Positions 8,292 to 18,046 are shown, counted from the first letter of the stretch. The stretch: 64,000 nt of DNA from Trichococcus ilyis (GCF_900109135.1 NZ_FNYT01000005.1:62001-126000); one strand, 5' to 3'. Numbers and translations are program-made. Notes: generated by a model from the sequence alone, not told the origin.

Positions 8292-10304
8292 TTACTTTCC
8301 GAACTTCGCTTGGTAGGCTGCAACCACTTTTTCAGTCGTGAAGCCATATTCGGCCATCACAACGTTGCCGTTGCCGCTTGCGCCGTAAGTGTCGATGCCG
8401 TAAGCCAGTCCGTCAAGGCCGACATAACGTTCCCAGCCGAAAGTCGCGCCCATCTCGATGGACATGCGGTTGCGGACTGCACCAGGCAAGACGGTTTCTT
8501 TGTAGGCAGCGTCCTGCGCTTCGAACAGATCGAAGCTCGGCATCGAAACGACGGACACGTCCACGCCTGCTTCACGCAGTTGTTTCTGCGCTTCCACAGC
8601 CAAGTTCACTTCCGAACCGGTCGCGATCAGGATGCCTTCAGGCGTTTCGCCTTGTTGCGGCGAAAGTACATAAGCGCCTTTTTTCACGCCTTCGCGGGCC
8701 AATGTCGGCGTGCCTTCAAGCACAGGCAAGTTTTGGCGCGTCAGCACCAACAACGTCGGTTTGGTTTCGGAAGAAACCGCGATTTCCCATGCTGCGCTGA
8801 CTTCGTTGCCGTCAGCCGGGCGCAGAACAGTCAAGTTCGGCATGCCGCGGTAGCTGGACAAGTGTTCCACTGGTTCGTGCGTCGGACCGTCTTCACCGAC
8901 CGCAATCGAGTCATGTGTCATCACGTAAGTGGCCGGTAAGTTGGAAATAGCAGCCAAGCGCATCGCTGGACGAAGGTAATCCGTGAAGACGAAGAAGGTT
9001 CCGACATACGTTCTCGTTCCGCCGTGCAGGATGATGCCGTTCATGATGGCAGCCATCCCGAATTCACGCACGCCGTACCAGATATTGCGGCCGGCATAGT
9101 TGCCCGGCTCAAAATCAGTTGCGGACTTGATCATCGTGTTGTTTGAAGAAGACAAGTCAGCCGAACCTCCCCAGAAATAAGGAACCGTTTCGCCCAAGGC
9201 TTGGATTACTTCCGCACTCGTCACGCGGCTGGCTTTGGCTGCGCTGCCCACTTCATAAGTCGGCAATTTGTCTTGCCAACCTTCAGGCAGCTTGCCGGCC
9301 ATCGCGTCTTCAAATTGTTGCGCCAATTCTGGATATGCCGCTTTGTAGTCGTTGAACATGGCAGTCCATGCCGCTTCCGCTTTTTGGCCTTCCGTAACCG
9401 TTGTTTCCTCGAAACGGGCTGCTACTTCAGCCGGCACACAGAAAGCTTCGTCCGAACAGCCGTAAGCTTTTTTCGCGAAAGCGACGCCTTCTTCCCCAAG
9501 AGGAGCGCCATGCACTTTATGCGTTCCTGCGTCAGGAGCGCCAAAGCCTATGATGGTTTTGATTTCGATCAGGGTCGGTTTTTCGGTTTCCGCTTTGGCT
9601 GCTTCGATGGCTTTCGAGATGGCTTCCAGATCGTTGCCGTCCTTCACCAAAATATGTTGCCAGCCACATGCTTCAAAGCGGGCTGCTACATCCTCCGTGA
9701 AGGATTTGGAAGTCGGTCCATCAAGAGAAATATCATTCGAGTCGTACAAACCGATCAGTTTGCCCAACTTCAGATGGCCAGCCAAGCTGGCTGCTTCGTG
9801 GGAGATCCCTTCCATCAGATCGCCGTCGCCGTTCAGGAAGTAAGTATAATGGTCCACAACCGGGAAATTCTCTTTGTTGTAGGTTGCCGCCAAGTGCGCT
9901 TCCACCATCGCGAAACCGACCGCGTTGGCGATCCCTTGGCCCAATGGACCGGTCGTCGCTTCCACGCCGTCCGTATGGTGCACTTCCGGATGTCCCGGTG
10001 TCTTGCTTCCCAATTGACGGAAGTTTTTCACATCATCCAGGCTCACAGCGAAGCCCGCCAAGTGAAGCAGACTATACAATAGCGAAGAACCATGCCCGGC
10101 CGACAAGACAAAACGGTCGCGATCTGCCCACAAACTGTTCTTAGGATTGACTTTCAAATGCTTCGTCCAGAGCGCATACGCCATCGGAGCAGCTCCCATC
10201 GGCAAGCCCGGATGTCCTGAATTTGCCTTTTGTACGGCCTCGATGCTCAGTGTGCGCACCGTATTTACCGCCAACTCGTCGATTTGATCAAATTTATTTT
10301 GCAT
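8292..10304 (-). CDS. tkt: Transketolase
   Basis: A 670-residue thiamine-diphosphate enzyme of full length that moves two-carbon units between ketose and aldose phosphates. Visible motifs are [10 protein letters not shown] (about 27-36), [13 protein letters not shown] (about 68-80), the ThDP/Mg motif [13 protein letters not shown] (about 155) and the transketolase loop [16 protein letters not shown] (about 470). Its place inside the ula operon fits: ascorbate breakdown ends at D-xylulose 5-phosphate, which transketolase uses. A terminator-like hairpin with a T-run lies between it and ulaE, so its level may be set separately. Confidence 0.97.
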   Translation of the reverse strand: MQNKFDQIDELAVNTVRTLSIEAVQKANSGHPGLPMGAAPMAYALWTKHLKVNPKNSLWADRDRFVLSAGHGSSLLYSLLHLAGFAVSLDDVKNFRQLGSKTPGHPEVHHTDGVEATTGPLGQGIANAVGFAMVEAHLAATYNKENFPVVDHYTYFLNGDGDLMEGISHEAASLAGHLKLGKLIGLYDSNDISLDGPTSKSFTEDVAARFEACGWQHILVKDGNDLEAISKAIEAAKAETEKPTLIEIKTIIGFGAPDAGTHKVHGAPLGEEGVAFAKKAYGCSDEAFCVPAEVAARFEETTVTEGQKAEAAWTAMFNDYKAAYPELAQQFEDAMAGKLPEGWQDKLPTYEVGSAAKASRVTSAEVIQALGETVPYFWGGSADLSSSNNTMIKSATDFEPGNYAGRNIWYGVREFGMAAIMNGIILHGGTRTYVGTFFVFTDYLRPAMRLAAISNLPATYVMTHDSIAVGEDGPTHEPVEHLSSYRGMPNLTVLRPADGNEVSAAWEIAVSSETKPTLLVLTRQNLPVLEGTPTLAREGVKKGAYVLSPQQGETPEGILIATGSEVNLAVEAQKQLREAGVDVSVVSMPSFDLFEAQDAAYKETVLPGAVRNRMSIEMGATFGWERYVGLDGLAYGIDTYGASGNGNVVMAEYGFTTEKVVAAYQAKFGK

Positions 10305-10327
10305 ATTTTCGCATATCCTCTCTTCCT

Positions 10328-10360
10328 AAAAAATGGTTGAAGGTCCTATGACCTTCAACC
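10328..10360 (-). terminator. Hairpin with T-run (attenuator) between ulaE and tkt
   Basis: On the minus strand, GGTTGAAGGTC-ATAG-GACCTTCAACC is followed by ATTTTTTA. This is a convincing intrinsic terminator located inside the ula operon, directly before the tkt ribosome binding site. It probably lets only part of the transcripts reach tkt, or tkt has its own promoter. Confidence 0.85.
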
Positions 10361-10368
10361 AGACTCAA

Positions 10369-11211
10369 TTAATGGCCAACTTTTTGAAATTTTCCTCTTA
10401 AGAACGTCTGCGCGTACTGGATATCCTCCAGCCAATTTTCTTGGCCAGTGTACCAGAATTCGGCAACAAAGCGGCGGACGCCTTCATTCCACATCGTTCT
10501 GATTGTCTCCTCGAAGGACACATGTCCCGTACCGAAGGGGATTTCACGATAATGTCCCGGAATCGTTTCTTTCAGATGCGCTGCAACCATATGCCCTCTG
10601 CCCGTTTGGATATCTTCCTGAACGGATTTGCTGCTGGACAAGGATGCATTTTTCAAATTCCCGGTATCGGGATAGACTTGCAGGTAAGGCGATTGGATGA
10701 TGTCCACATACTTCATCGCTTTTTCCACCGTGTTCATAAAGGATGTTTCCATCGTCTCGAACCCCAACAGGATCCCTTTTTTGCTCGCCATATCCACGGC
10801 TTTTTGCAGATTTTCAACGAAATAGGTTTGGGTCTCAAGATCGCCTTCTTCATAATAGACGTCGTAGCCTGCCAATTGGATGATGCGGATTCCCAGATCG
10901 TCCGCCAGCTCGATGGCTTTTTCCATGATCTCCAAGCTTTTTTCACGGATAAGCGGATCATGCGAACCCAGCGGATATTTCCGATGGCCACTGAGGCACA
11001 TGGAGCGGATCGGCAGCCCGACTTCATACATGGCATCGACAAGTTCTTTCCGTTCTTGTTTGCTCCATTCGATTCGGGCAAGTTTCTCGTCGGTTTCATC
11101 GACGCTCATTTCCAGGAAGTCATAGCCGGCTTCCTTCGCGATTGTCAGTTTTTCCTTCCAGTCCAGATTGCCCGGCATCGATTTTTCATAGATTCCCAGC
11201 GTGTATGCCAT
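10369..11211 (-). CDS. ulaE: L-ribulose/L-xylulose-5-phosphate 3-epimerase (UlaE/SgaU-type)
   Basis: A 280-residue TIM-barrel sugar-phosphate 3-epimerase of the UlaE/SgbU group. In ascorbate breakdown it turns L-xylulose 5-phosphate into L-ribulose 5-phosphate. [18 protein letters not shown] at the N-terminus, [16 protein letters not shown] and [19 protein letters not shown] are characteristic; the Glu, Asp and His residues in these form the metal site. The ATG has AAGGAGG upstream and overlaps the end of ulaF by 26 bp, showing translational coupling. Confidence 0.93.
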   Translation of the reverse strand: MAYTLGIYEKSMPGNLDWKEKLTIAKEAGYDFLEMSVDETDEKLARIEWSKQERKELVDAMYEVGLPIRSMCLSGHRKYPLGSHDPLIREKSLEIMEKAIELADDLGIRIIQLAGYDVYYEEGDLETQTYFVENLQKAVDMASKKGILLGFETMETSFMNTVEKAMKYVDIIQSPYLQVYPDTGNLKNASLSSSKSVQEDIQTGRGHMVAAHLKETIPGHYREIPFGTGHVSFEETIRTMWNEGVRRFVAEFWYTGQENWLEDIQYAQTFLRGKFQKVGH

Positions 11212-11914
11212 CCTGATCCTCCTTTACCTGTCCATAGTAGGCACCAGGACCGTGTTTTCTGAGGAAGTGCTTGTCCAAAAGTTCCTGTTGCATCGGTTCC
11301 ATCATCGGATTCATGACGCGGTTGCGCCACGACATCATGGCGACTTCTTCCATGACAACCATATTGTGGACTGCCTCAAAGGCATCTTTCCCCCAAGCGA
11401 ATGGGCCATGGCTGTGGACCAGCACGCCGGGAACTTGATTTTCATCGATGGTTGCAAACGTTTCGACGATCACTTTCCCGGTTTCCAGTTCGTACGATCC
11501 GGTAATTTCTTCGTTCGTCATGCGGCGGGTGCAAGGGATCGTTCCGTAGAAGTAATCCCCTTGTGTCGTCCCGTAGGCAGGGATCGCCACGCCGCCCTGC
11601 GCCAAAGTGGTTGCCCAAGGCGAGTGCGTGTGCACTACGCCGCCGACATCCTTAAAGTTGCGGTACAGTTCCAGATGCGTATCCAAATCCGAGGACGGCT
11701 TCAGGCTGCCTTCCACTGTGTTTCCGTCCAGGTCGACGACAACGATGTCCTCCAAAGTCATATCGGCATATTCGACCCCGGAAGGCTTAATTGCGATGAC
11801 ATTTCTTTCACGGTCTATTTCAGAAACATTGCCCCAGGTGAATTTCACCAGCCCATATTCGGGCAACTGCAGGTTCGCTTCCAACACTCTTTTTTTCAGG
11901 TCTGTGTATGTCAT
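11186..11914 (-). CDS. ulaF: L-ribulose-5-phosphate 4-epimerase
   Basis: A 242-residue class II aldolase/epimerase that converts L-ribulose 5-phosphate to D-xylulose 5-phosphate, the exit from the ascorbate route into the pentose phosphate pathway. The zinc-binding pair is seen in [11 protein letters not shown] and later [13 protein letters not shown]. The N-terminal [13 protein letters not shown] phosphate-binding loop is typical of AraD/UlaF. The ATG has GAGGGTG upstream. The gene sits between ulaB and ulaE. An arabinose (araD) role cannot be excluded by sequence, but the context favours ulaF. Confidence 0.93.
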   Translation of the reverse strand: MTYTDLKKRVLEANLQLPEYGLVKFTWGNVSEIDRERNVIAIKPSGVEYADMTLEDIVVVDLDGNTVEGSLKPSSDLDTHLELYRNFKDVGGVVHTHSPWATTLAQGGVAIPAYGTTQGDYFYGTIPCTRRMTNEEITGSYELETGKVIVETFATIDENQVPGVLVHSHGPFAWGKDAFEAVHNMVVMEEVAMMSWRNRVMNPMMEPMQQELLDKHFLRKHGPGAYYGQVKEDQDGIHAGNL

Positions 11915-11925
11915 AGGATCACCCT

Positions 11926-12213
11926 CTACTCGCCCAAAACGACTTCGCGGACTTTTTCTTCGATCTCTTTTTCAGACAACAGATTCTTCAAGCCGATGAT
12001 TTTCGTTTTGCTTTGGTCCACATTTTTGAATACGTCCAATAGCGAGTTCGAGCAAACAACCACATCGTAATTAGGAGCCAGTGTTTTTGCTTCGGAAACC
12101 GCGCAGTGGTGGATTTCCAAAGGGATGTTCAATTTTTTGAAGACATTCGTAATTTTCATTTTAATGATTTGGCTTGAACCCATTCCGCTTCCGCATGCTG
12201 CTAGTACTTTCAT
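11926..12213 (-). CDS. ulaB: PTS ascorbate transporter IIB component
   Basis: A 95-residue IIB protein of the lactose/ascorbate type. The phosphorylated cysteine is Cys7 in [11 protein letters not shown] at the N-terminus. The ATG at 12213 with AGGAGG upstream was preferred to a TTG two codons earlier. It takes the phosphate from IIA and gives it to the sugar during uptake through IIC. It lies 37 bp behind the IIC gene. Confidence 0.93.
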   Translation of the reverse strand: MKVLAACGSGMGSSQIIKMKITNVFKKLNIPLEIHHCAVSEAKTLAPNYDVVVCSNSLLDVFKNVDQSKTKIIGLKNLLSEKEIEEKVREVVLGE

Positions 12214-12249
12214 AATCAATTCCTCCTATTATATGACTCCGTTTTTCGG

Positions 12250-13743
12250 TCAGGCTGCTTCAGCGCTGACTACTGTTTGATTTTCAGCTTCGACTTCTTC
12301 TTTGTATTGTTCATAATCTTCCGCAATCATGAAGTAATGTTTTTTGTTTTTGCGGTATTGAAGTTGCGGTATCAACAGCATCCCGATGACGATCGCAGCG
12401 ACGCCGGCATAGCCGCCGTATTTCATGATCGCTCCATAGCCCAACCATAATGTATCCCAGTCGAAGTTACCGTGCCAGCCGCCGAATTGGGAAAGCTGGA
12501 AGAGGTAGGCAGCCAAGCCGCCGCCGATGACCTGGATGACACCTGAAAGGAACGGGATGATCATCGCTGCTTTCATGCCGCCTTTGTGGTTGGCATACAC
12601 AGCGAAGGTTGCATTATCAAAGAATACCGGCACGAATCCAGTGATGACCAAAACAGGGCTCTTGAATACCACCAAGCCGATGATCGCCAAGAATTGTCCC
12701 AAAGCTCCGAACAGGAAGCCGAATGTTACGGCGTTTCCTGGACCGAATCCATAAGTTGCCGCACAGTCGATTGCCGGCATGGAACCAGGCAACAGTTTGT
12801 TGGAGATCCCTTGGAAAGATTCCGTCAATTCAGATACGAACATGCGGACACCAAGTTGCAGAATTTGCAGATAAACTGCGAAGTACAACGATTTTTCCAA
12901 AATGTAGAACACAAAGTTCCGTTCGCCTGTATAGACTGCATCGATTGTCATCATCAGGTCTTTCCCGAGGATACCCATGATGATGCCGAAGAACAGGAAC
13001 ATCAGAATACTTGTCGAAACGACGCTTTCCTTGAAGATGGAAAGGAATCCAGGCAGCGTGATGTCTTCCAGTTTTTTGCTGTTTTTGCTGAATTTGCCGG
13101 CAACTTTATCGGTCAACCAGACACCGAACATTTGCTGATGCCCGATCGCAAAGCCGCCGCCTTCTGTCAGATTTTGGGTTGCTTCGACGGTCAGATTAGA
13201 GAAGACTGACCAATACGTTCCCAACAAAAGGCCCAACATGACGATGACGCCTGCATCCTGCAGTTCAGGGAAGGCGAACAGGACAAGCCATAAAGCAGTG
13301 GAAGACTGTTGCACCATGATGTGGCCGGTGATGAACACGGTCCGGACTTTGGTATATTTACGGAAAATGACTAAAACAATATTCACCATGAAAGCGATAA
13401 GTAAAACGATAACCATAAGGCTGAAGGAACGTCCTGCCCCTTCAATCGCTTGTTGCGCAGCTGTTTGTCCAAAATAAGGATCGATTACGACTGCCGATAA
13501 GTTGAATCTTTCTTTTAGGCCTGCCAGGATCGGACGGAAATTTCCGACCAAACCGCCAGCCGCTACATTTAAGACTAAGTATCCGACAGTTGCCTTGATG
13601 AAGCCGGCGAGGGCGTCATATACGGGTCTGCCCAGCAACAGATAGCCGACGAATACGATAATACCAAGGAAAAAAGCAGGTTGCGTCAAGATATTGACTT
13701 GAAAGAATGTCCATACACTAATTAGTAGTTCCAAGATATTCAC
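12250..13743 (-). CDS. ulaA: PTS L-ascorbate transporter IIC component
   Basis: A 497-residue integral membrane permease of the UlaA/SgaT family with about eleven hydrophobic segments; it carries L-ascorbate, phosphorylated during transport. The motifs EGGGFAIGHQQMFG, PGSMPAIDCAATYGFGPGNA and FFDNATFAVYANHKGG are characteristic of ascorbate IIC proteins. The start is a GTG inside the IIA gene, with a 26-bp overlap, so it is translationally coupled. The C-terminus carries a hydrophilic tail with an acidic, glutamate-rich stretch. Confidence 0.93.
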   Translation of the reverse strand: MNILELLISVWTFFQVNILTQPAFFLGIIVFVGYLLLGRPVYDALAGFIKATVGYLVLNVAAGGLVGNFRPILAGLKERFNLSAVVIDPYFGQTAAQQAIEGAGRSFSLMVIVLLIAFMVNIVLVIFRKYTKVRTVFITGHIMVQQSSTALWLVLFAFPELQDAGVIVMLGLLLGTYWSVFSNLTVEATQNLTEGGGFAIGHQQMFGVWLTDKVAGKFSKNSKKLEDITLPGFLSIFKESVVSTSILMFLFFGIIMGILGKDLMMTIDAVYTGERNFVFYILEKSLYFAVYLQILQLGVRMFVSELTESFQGISNKLLPGSMPAIDCAATYGFGPGNAVTFGFLFGALGQFLAIIGLVVFKSPVLVITGFVPVFFDNATFAVYANHKGGMKAAMIIPFLSGVIQVIGGGLAAYLFQLSQFGGWHGNFDWDTLWLGYGAIMKYGGYAGVAAIVIGMLLIPQLQYRKNKKHYFMIAEDYEQYKEEVEAENQTVVSAEAA

Positions 13744-14185
13744 CCTCGATTTCCATAATTTTTTCTAAATCTGCAACTGAATTGGCTTGAATAAAGGCAT
13801 CCACAACACTTTCATCAGACAGCAAGGTCACAAGCGAGGATAAATTCGCCAGGTGCTTTTCGTTGTCCGTTGATGCCAGAACGAAGAAGATGCGCGCTTC
13901 GTACTCGGCTGCCGGCCCGAAGTTCACCGGTGTTTTCGTGCGCATGAAGCAGATAGCGGTTTCATTTACGCCCTTGCCTTCTTGCGCATGCGGGATGCAG
14001 ATATCCGGCGCAATGACGATGTATGGACCAAATTCGTTGACGTTCTCGATGATGTACTCGGGATAAGCGCTCTCGATGGCGCCTTCTTCGATAAGTGGTT
14101 GGCAAGCAGCACGAATGCTGTCTTGCCAACTATCGAATCCCTCGTGGAAAGAATACCTTTGATTTTTGATGACTTCATCTAACAT
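13718..14185 (-). CDS. ulaC: PTS ascorbate transporter IIA component (mannitol/fructose type)
   Basis: A 155-residue IIA protein of the PTS mannitol/fructose/ascorbate class. The phospho-accepting histidine is about His66 in PDICIPHAQEGKGVNE. It takes phosphate from HPr and passes it to IIB. Start ATG with AGAGGAG upstream. Together with ulaA and ulaB it forms a complete three-gene ascorbate PTS. Confidence 0.93.
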   Translation of the reverse strand: MLDEVIKNQRYSFHEGFDSWQDSIRAACQPLIEEGAIESAYPEYIIENVNEFGPYIVIAPDICIPHAQEGKGVNETAICFMRTKTPVNFGPAAEYEARIFFVLASTDNEKHLANLSSLVTLLSDESVVDAFIQANSVADLEKIMEIEGEYLGTTN

Positions 14186-14211
14186 ATGATCTCTCCTCTT
14201 AGGTGTTGTTC

Positions 14212-15276
14212 TTATAGGAATGAAGTGAAAGGCACATCGTTTTCGATGCTGAACACATCATCAAAGCCGCGGTAGAAGTTGAATTCCATTTTGTCTTTGT
14301 CGTTCGGATAGACGAACTTGCCGCCGACTTGCCAGATGTATGGCTTGAAGCCGTATTGGAGACGGTCTTTTTTGAATTTCCACAATTCGACCAGTTCTTT
14401 CGGGTCCGCCTGGAAGTTGGACCAGATATCGTAATGGACCGGGATGACCACTTTCGCGTTCAAGGATTCCGCCATTCTCAACATGTCCACGGAAGTGACC
14501 TTATCGGTGATTCCGCGTGGGTTTTCGCCGAATGCTCCTAAGCAGACGTCCACTTGATGATCGTTTCCGTGTTTAGCGAAATAGTTGCAGTAATGGGAAT
14601 CGCCTGCGTGATAAAGGTTTCCGCCTGATGTTTTGAACAAGTAGTTCACTGCGATCAAATCCATGTCCTGCGGCATTTTGCCTCTCAGCACTTCACCTTC
14701 GGAAGCAGTAACCAAGGCTGTGCGGTCGAAAGCTTCCAAAGCGACGATTTCGATGTCCTTGATTTTGACGCTGTCGCCCGGTTTTACAACGACGCATTTT
14801 TCTTCCGGAACGCCCCAGCCGATCCACGTATCCACAACCGCTTGCGGTCCGACGAACTTCACGGCATCGCTTGAATTTTTCAGAACGGCTGCTGCCGTGT
14901 TGATGTCCAGGTGATCGGAGTGGATATGCGTTACGACCAAAGCATCCACGTTCTTCACTGCAAACGGATCGATAACGAATGGCTGTGTTCTCAGATTCGG
15001 CTGCATGTTTTGGACGCCGCTCATGCGTTGCATTTGGTGTCCGGCTTTCATCTTGCCGCTGCCGTGCGATTGTTTGCCGGTGCCGCACCACAAGTCACAA
15101 AGGATGTTTGTCGATTCATGAGATTTCAACCAGATGCCTGTGCAACCAAGCCACCACATTGCGAATGTATTTTCAGCGACCACAGTGTCCTCGATTTCTT
15201 CGTTCAGCCAAGTGCCCCATTCAGGAAATGTGCTCAATACCCAAGACTCTTTTGTTACCCCATCAATTTTACTCAT
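14212..15276 (-). CDS. ulaG: L-ascorbate-6-phosphate lactonase
   Basis: A 354-residue metallo-beta-lactamase-fold enzyme that opens the lactone ring of L-ascorbate 6-phosphate to give 3-keto-L-gulonate 6-phosphate. The metal motif THIHSDHLD (about 116-124), [12 protein letters not shown] and [12 protein letters not shown] agree with UlaG, and length is normal. The ATG at 15276 has AAAGGAG 9 nt upstream; a GTG three codons earlier would overlap that site. It is the first gene of the ula operon. Palindromes and a cre-like site lie just upstream. Confidence 0.95.
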   Translation of the reverse strand: MSKIDGVTKESWVLSTFPEWGTWLNEEIEDTVVAENTFAMWWLGCTGIWLKSHESTNILCDLWCGTGKQSHGSGKMKAGHQMQRMSGVQNMQPNLRTQPFVIDPFAVKNVDALVVTHIHSDHLDINTAAAVLKNSSDAVKFVGPQAVVDTWIGWGVPEEKCVVVKPGDSVKIKDIEIVALEAFDRTALVTASEGEVLRGKMPQDMDLIAVNYLFKTSGGNLYHAGDSHYCNYFAKHGNDHQVDVCLGAFGENPRGITDKVTSVDMLRMAESLNAKVVIPVHYDIWSNFQADPKELVELWKFKKDRLQYGFKPYIWQVGGKFVYPNDKDKMEFNFYRGFDDVFSIENDVPFTSFL

Positions 15277-15344
15277 TTTCTCCACTCCTTTGATTTTAAA
15301 AGCCTGATCACTTATTTGATCGTTTCACTTGCAATTCGTTAAAC

Positions 15345-15359
15345 GTTCATAAAATGAAC
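15345..15359. promoter_or_regulatory. Candidate UlaR/DeoR operator upstream of the ula operon
   Basis: GTTCAT-AAA-ATGAAC is a perfect 6-bp inverted repeat about 70 bp upstream of ulaG. A similar imperfect copy, GTTTCATGAGTTTATGAAC, lies at 15447-15465, and related GTTTCA/GTTCAT half-sites occur at about 15321 and near 16545. The repetition fits a DeoR-family operator, but the assignment is inference. Confidence 0.5.
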
Positions 15360-15385
15360 ATCTCTTTCGATGGATTAATCATAAT

Positions 15386-15399
15386 ATAAAACGTTTTCA
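15386..15399. promoter_or_regulatory. cre-like site (CcpA) upstream of the ula operon
   Basis: On the minus strand, TGAAAACGTTTTAT matches 12 of 14 positions of the consensus TGWNANCGNTNWCA, with a perfect central AAAACGTTTT. Its place upstream of ulaG suggests glucose repression. Confidence 0.55.
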
Positions 15400-15438
15400 T
15401 TAGCAATAGGACCTAAACAAACAATCTTTAGCTTATTT

Positions 15439-15621
15439 TTATGATCGTTTCATGAGTTTATGAACGGTTTGATGCTCGGCGTCCGCGGATTTGATTGTTT
15501 TAGGCTGCGCTTGGGTTTGCGGTAGGTGTCGGGATTTCGGAGCGACATGCAGCCCAAAAATACCGACAGCAAGGAGAAGCCAGCTTATGGGATCGAAAAA
15601 AAAACCGAGCGCAGCAGGCAT
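15439..15621 (-). CDS. Possible small membrane protein
   Basis: A 60-residue reading frame starting at an ATG with AAGGGGG closely upstream, 33 bp behind the end of the DeoR gene. It has one hydrophobic stretch, FDPISWLLLAVGIFGLHVA, and a basic C-terminal half. The end overlaps a candidate operator palindrome. I do not recognise a family. It could be a real regulator-linked small membrane protein or a chance frame. Confidence 0.35.
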   Translation of the reverse strand: MPAALGFFFDPISWLLLAVGIFGLHVAPKSRHLPQTQAQPKTIKSADAEHQTVHKLMKRS

Positions 15622-15654
15622 TTCCCCCTTGCGTTCGGTTGCTTTTCGGTATAT

Positions 15655-16461
15655 TTACTTCGTCGTTCCGGTTTCGTCCTCGCGTTGGTTGTCGTCCACG
15701 TACAACACCTTGACGCCCTTGGCTTCGATCTTTTCGATCTGTTCCTTATCCGCCGAGCGATCCGTGATCAGATGCGTGATGAGACTGATGCTGGCCGTAG
15801 AAAAATTTTGCTCGCGGCCCACCTTGGCGCCCTCCGCCACTACGATGCGCGGCCCGTTCGTCCGCTCCAGGATCAGCCGGTTGATGGCTGTTTCCGGCAA
15901 GGCGTAAGTTGTGATCCCTTTTTCATTGATGCCGCCCACACCCAGAAAACAGATATTTGCAGTCACCTTGGAGAAGGTGTACAAAGCGAAATCACCTACA
16001 AGCGACTTTTTCTTTTCATAAATTTCCCCGCCGGACAGGACCACTTCCGCTTTCGACGACGGGTTCCTGAAAATGGCGCGGCCATTGTTCGTGATGATGG
16101 TGACGTTACGGTCCGACAGATAGTTGAGCAACAGGAACGCGGTCGACCCCGAGTTGATGAAGATCATGTCATGATCATGAACCAGAGTAGCGGCCAACTT
16201 CGCGATTTCCTGTTTTTTCGATCGGTGCGGTTTGACTGCAGGATACTCTTCTTTTTGGAAGGACCCTTCCAACAGGCGCGCCCCACCATAAAAACGCTCG
16301 ATCAGATGCTGATCGTCGAAACTCTGCAGATCCCGTCTGACGGTAATCTCGGAAACATTCAGTTCTTTCGCCATGTCCTCCACCAAGACAACTTTCTTTT
16401 CCTGAAGAGCCTTCAAAATATGCTGCCTTCTCTTGTAAACAATCCCTTGACTCGATTTCAT
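15655..16461 (-). CDS. DeoR family transcriptional regulator, likely controls ula
   Basis: A 268-residue DeoR-type regulator. The N-terminal helix-turn-helix (RRQHILKALQEKKVVLVEDM followed by LNVSEITVRRDLQ, about residues 8-42) is followed by a sugar-phosphate-binding DeoRC domain with GSTAFLLLNYL and FLGVGGINEKGITT. The ATG at 16461 has a GGGGTG site; starts further upstream lack one. It lies upstream of the ula operon in the same direction, with operator-like repeats between, so it is probably the ascorbate regulator (UlaR-like). Confidence 0.88.
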   Translation of the reverse strand: MKSSQGIVYKRRQHILKALQEKKVVLVEDMAKELNVSEITVRRDLQSFDDQHLIERFYGGARLLEGSFQKEEYPAVKPHRSKKQEIAKLAATLVHDHDMIFINSGSTAFLLLNYLSDRNVTIITNNGRAIFRNPSSKAEVVLSGGEIYEKKKSLVGDFALYTFSKVTANICFLGVGGINEKGITTYALPETAINRLILERTNGPRIVVAEGAKVGREQNFSTASISLITHLITDRSADKEQIEKIEAKGVKVLYVDDNQREDETGTTK

Positions 16462-16544
16462 TCGTTCACCCCGTCTCTTTTCTTTCATTGTACTCGAAAC
16501 GGACGAAATATCAAAACAAAAATCACGAAACGAGCACAAATCGT

Positions 16545-17285
16545 TCATTTCTTGTCCTGCAGCTGCATCGTCCGGTATTCGTGATTGATGCTGAAGTTGT
16601 TGATCATCATATTGACCGTGAACATGCCCATGATCAACTGAGCGCCGACAACGGGGATGTCCTTCAGATGGATCTGCGTGTTGTAAAGGACAACAAGCAG
16701 CAGCATGAACAGGAACGTGGCGGTGATGATCATGATGAAGTAATGTTCAAACAGGGCATCCAGTTTTCTCAGGAAAACTTTGCTGAGGATAAACAGGAGA
16801 ACCACTGTAACAGCTACCGCAAGATACAGATTTCGCGGCAAAGCGGCCAGGATAGCCGCGTCAGTATACAGAGCCGGCATCGTCCGAATGACAAACATCG
16901 TTGCGATGAGCGCCGATCCGTAATAGATCGTTTTCCCTAGGCTGATGACCTGTGCCGGCAGCCGGTAAAGGATAAAGATGAAAACCAGGCTCAGGAACAT
17001 CTGCATGATTGCGATCGAGAAGATGATGCTGGCGATCACTATGTGGAACGAGATCAGCCGGATTCGATCTGGATCCGTTTTATACGCTTCCACCCCGCTG
17101 ATGTTCGAGAACAAGAAGGCGGTGAGCAGGAGACCGAAGAAACCGACCAGCAGGATGCTGATGACTTCGGAAGCGTCCCTTTTCTCGTCCTCCAGAAGCA
17201 AGAAAATGCCGCTGAAGACAAACCCGGCAAGAATACCGGCAAAATTTGCATAGTTGCTGCTCATAGTGGCCCAATCGATTTGCAT
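16545..17285 (-). CDS. Predicted membrane protein, unknown function
   Basis: A 246-residue protein with about six hydrophobic segments and a short cytoplasmic tail. I recognise no family motif. The first segment is small-residue-rich (NFAGILAGFVFSGIFLLL), and loops are basic on one side. The ATG follows GGGGGCG. It ends 83 bp before the DeoR gene and may be in its transcript. Function unknown. Confidence 0.75.
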   Translation of the reverse strand: MQIDWATMSSNYANFAGILAGFVFSGIFLLLEDEKRDASEVISILLVGFFGLLLTAFLFSNISGVEAYKTDPDRIRLISFHIVIASIIFSIAIMQMFLSLVFIFILYRLPAQVISLGKTIYYGSALIATMFVIRTMPALYTDAAILAALPRNLYLAVAVTVVLLFILSKVFLRKLDALFEHYFIMIITATFLFMLLLVVLYNTQIHLKDIPVVGAQLIMGMFTVNMMINNFSINHEYRTMQLQDKK

Positions 17286-17409
17286 AATGTTACGCCCCCA
17301 TCCTTAAGAACAAGCATTCACTCCGGCGCATTGCCCGATTATTTCCCTCTAGTTCCATTATATCAGCAGATGGCGCCACAGCAAAAAAAGAACGAGTGCA
17401 TGCAAAATG

Positions 17410-17434
17410 CCCGGATACCGATCAAGTATCCGGG
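17410..17434. repeat. Short intergenic hairpin
   Basis: CCCGGATAC-CGATCAA-GTATCCGGG, a perfect 9-bp stem without a T-run, inside the 290-bp divergent gap between the membrane protein and the RpiB-like gene. Nothing else is evident in that gap apart from the RpiB ribosome binding site. Confidence 0.7.
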
Positions 17435-17575
17435 TAACCGCCAGATTTAACGAGTTTCCCTATCCGGTTTGCTTGGTCACACCGATTGTCCGGACCACAG
17501 TTTCGCATTTTCACTGTACTCCTCCAGCCGTTTGCCTTATACTTTGGGTGGATGACAGATAATGGAGGGATTTAA

Positions 17576-18046
17576 ATGAAAATTGCCGTTTGCAGCGACC
17601 ATGCCGGCTTCGCACTGAAAGAAGAAATCAAAGCTTTACTTGAAAAGGAAGGCCATGAAGTGCTCGACTTCGGGCCTTACAACGAAGAACCTTGCGACCT
17701 GTCCGATTATGTCTACCCTGCCTCACTGGCTGTGGCGGAAGGAAAAGCCGACCGCGGCATCTTTGTCGATGGCGTTGGCTACGGAAGTGCCCTGATCGCC
17801 AACAAGATCTACGGCGTCTATGCGGCCGTCTGCCAAGACCCGTTCTGCGCAAAATTGGCGCGTTCCCACTCCGACACGAATGTCCTCTGCCTCGGCGGAA
17901 AAATCATCGGCTCGGCGTTGGCGCTCGAAATCGTGGAAGCCTGGATGACGACCGATTATCTCAAGGATATCGAAAAATACACCAACCGCGTCGACAAAGT
18001 GAAAAAAATCGCCGAGAAGCATCTGAAGAAGCTGGATGAACTGTAG
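17576..18046 (+). CDS. RpiB/LacA/LacB family sugar-phosphate isomerase
   Basis: A 156-residue isomerase of the RpiB/LacAB fold, which interconverts aldose and ketose phosphates. The N-terminal CSDHAGFALKEEI and the C-terminal SHSDTNVLCLGGKIIG match the family. The active-site loop that reads CGTGIGMSI in E. coli RpiB is VDGVGYGSA here. The catalytic cysteine position is Asp65, and the glutamate used by the mycobacterial type is also absent. This may be a relative acting on another sugar phosphate, such as a tetrulose phosphate. Start ATG with GGAGGG 6 nt upstream. It stands alone and ends before a bidirectional terminator. Confidence 0.85.
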   Translation: MKIAVCSDHAGFALKEEIKALLEKEGHEVLDFGPYNEEPCDLSDYVYPASLAVAEGKADRGIFVDGVGYGSALIANKIYGVYAAVCQDPFCAKLARSHSDTNVLCLGGKIIGSALALEIVEAWMTTDYLKDIEKYTNRVDKVKKIAEKHLKKLDEL

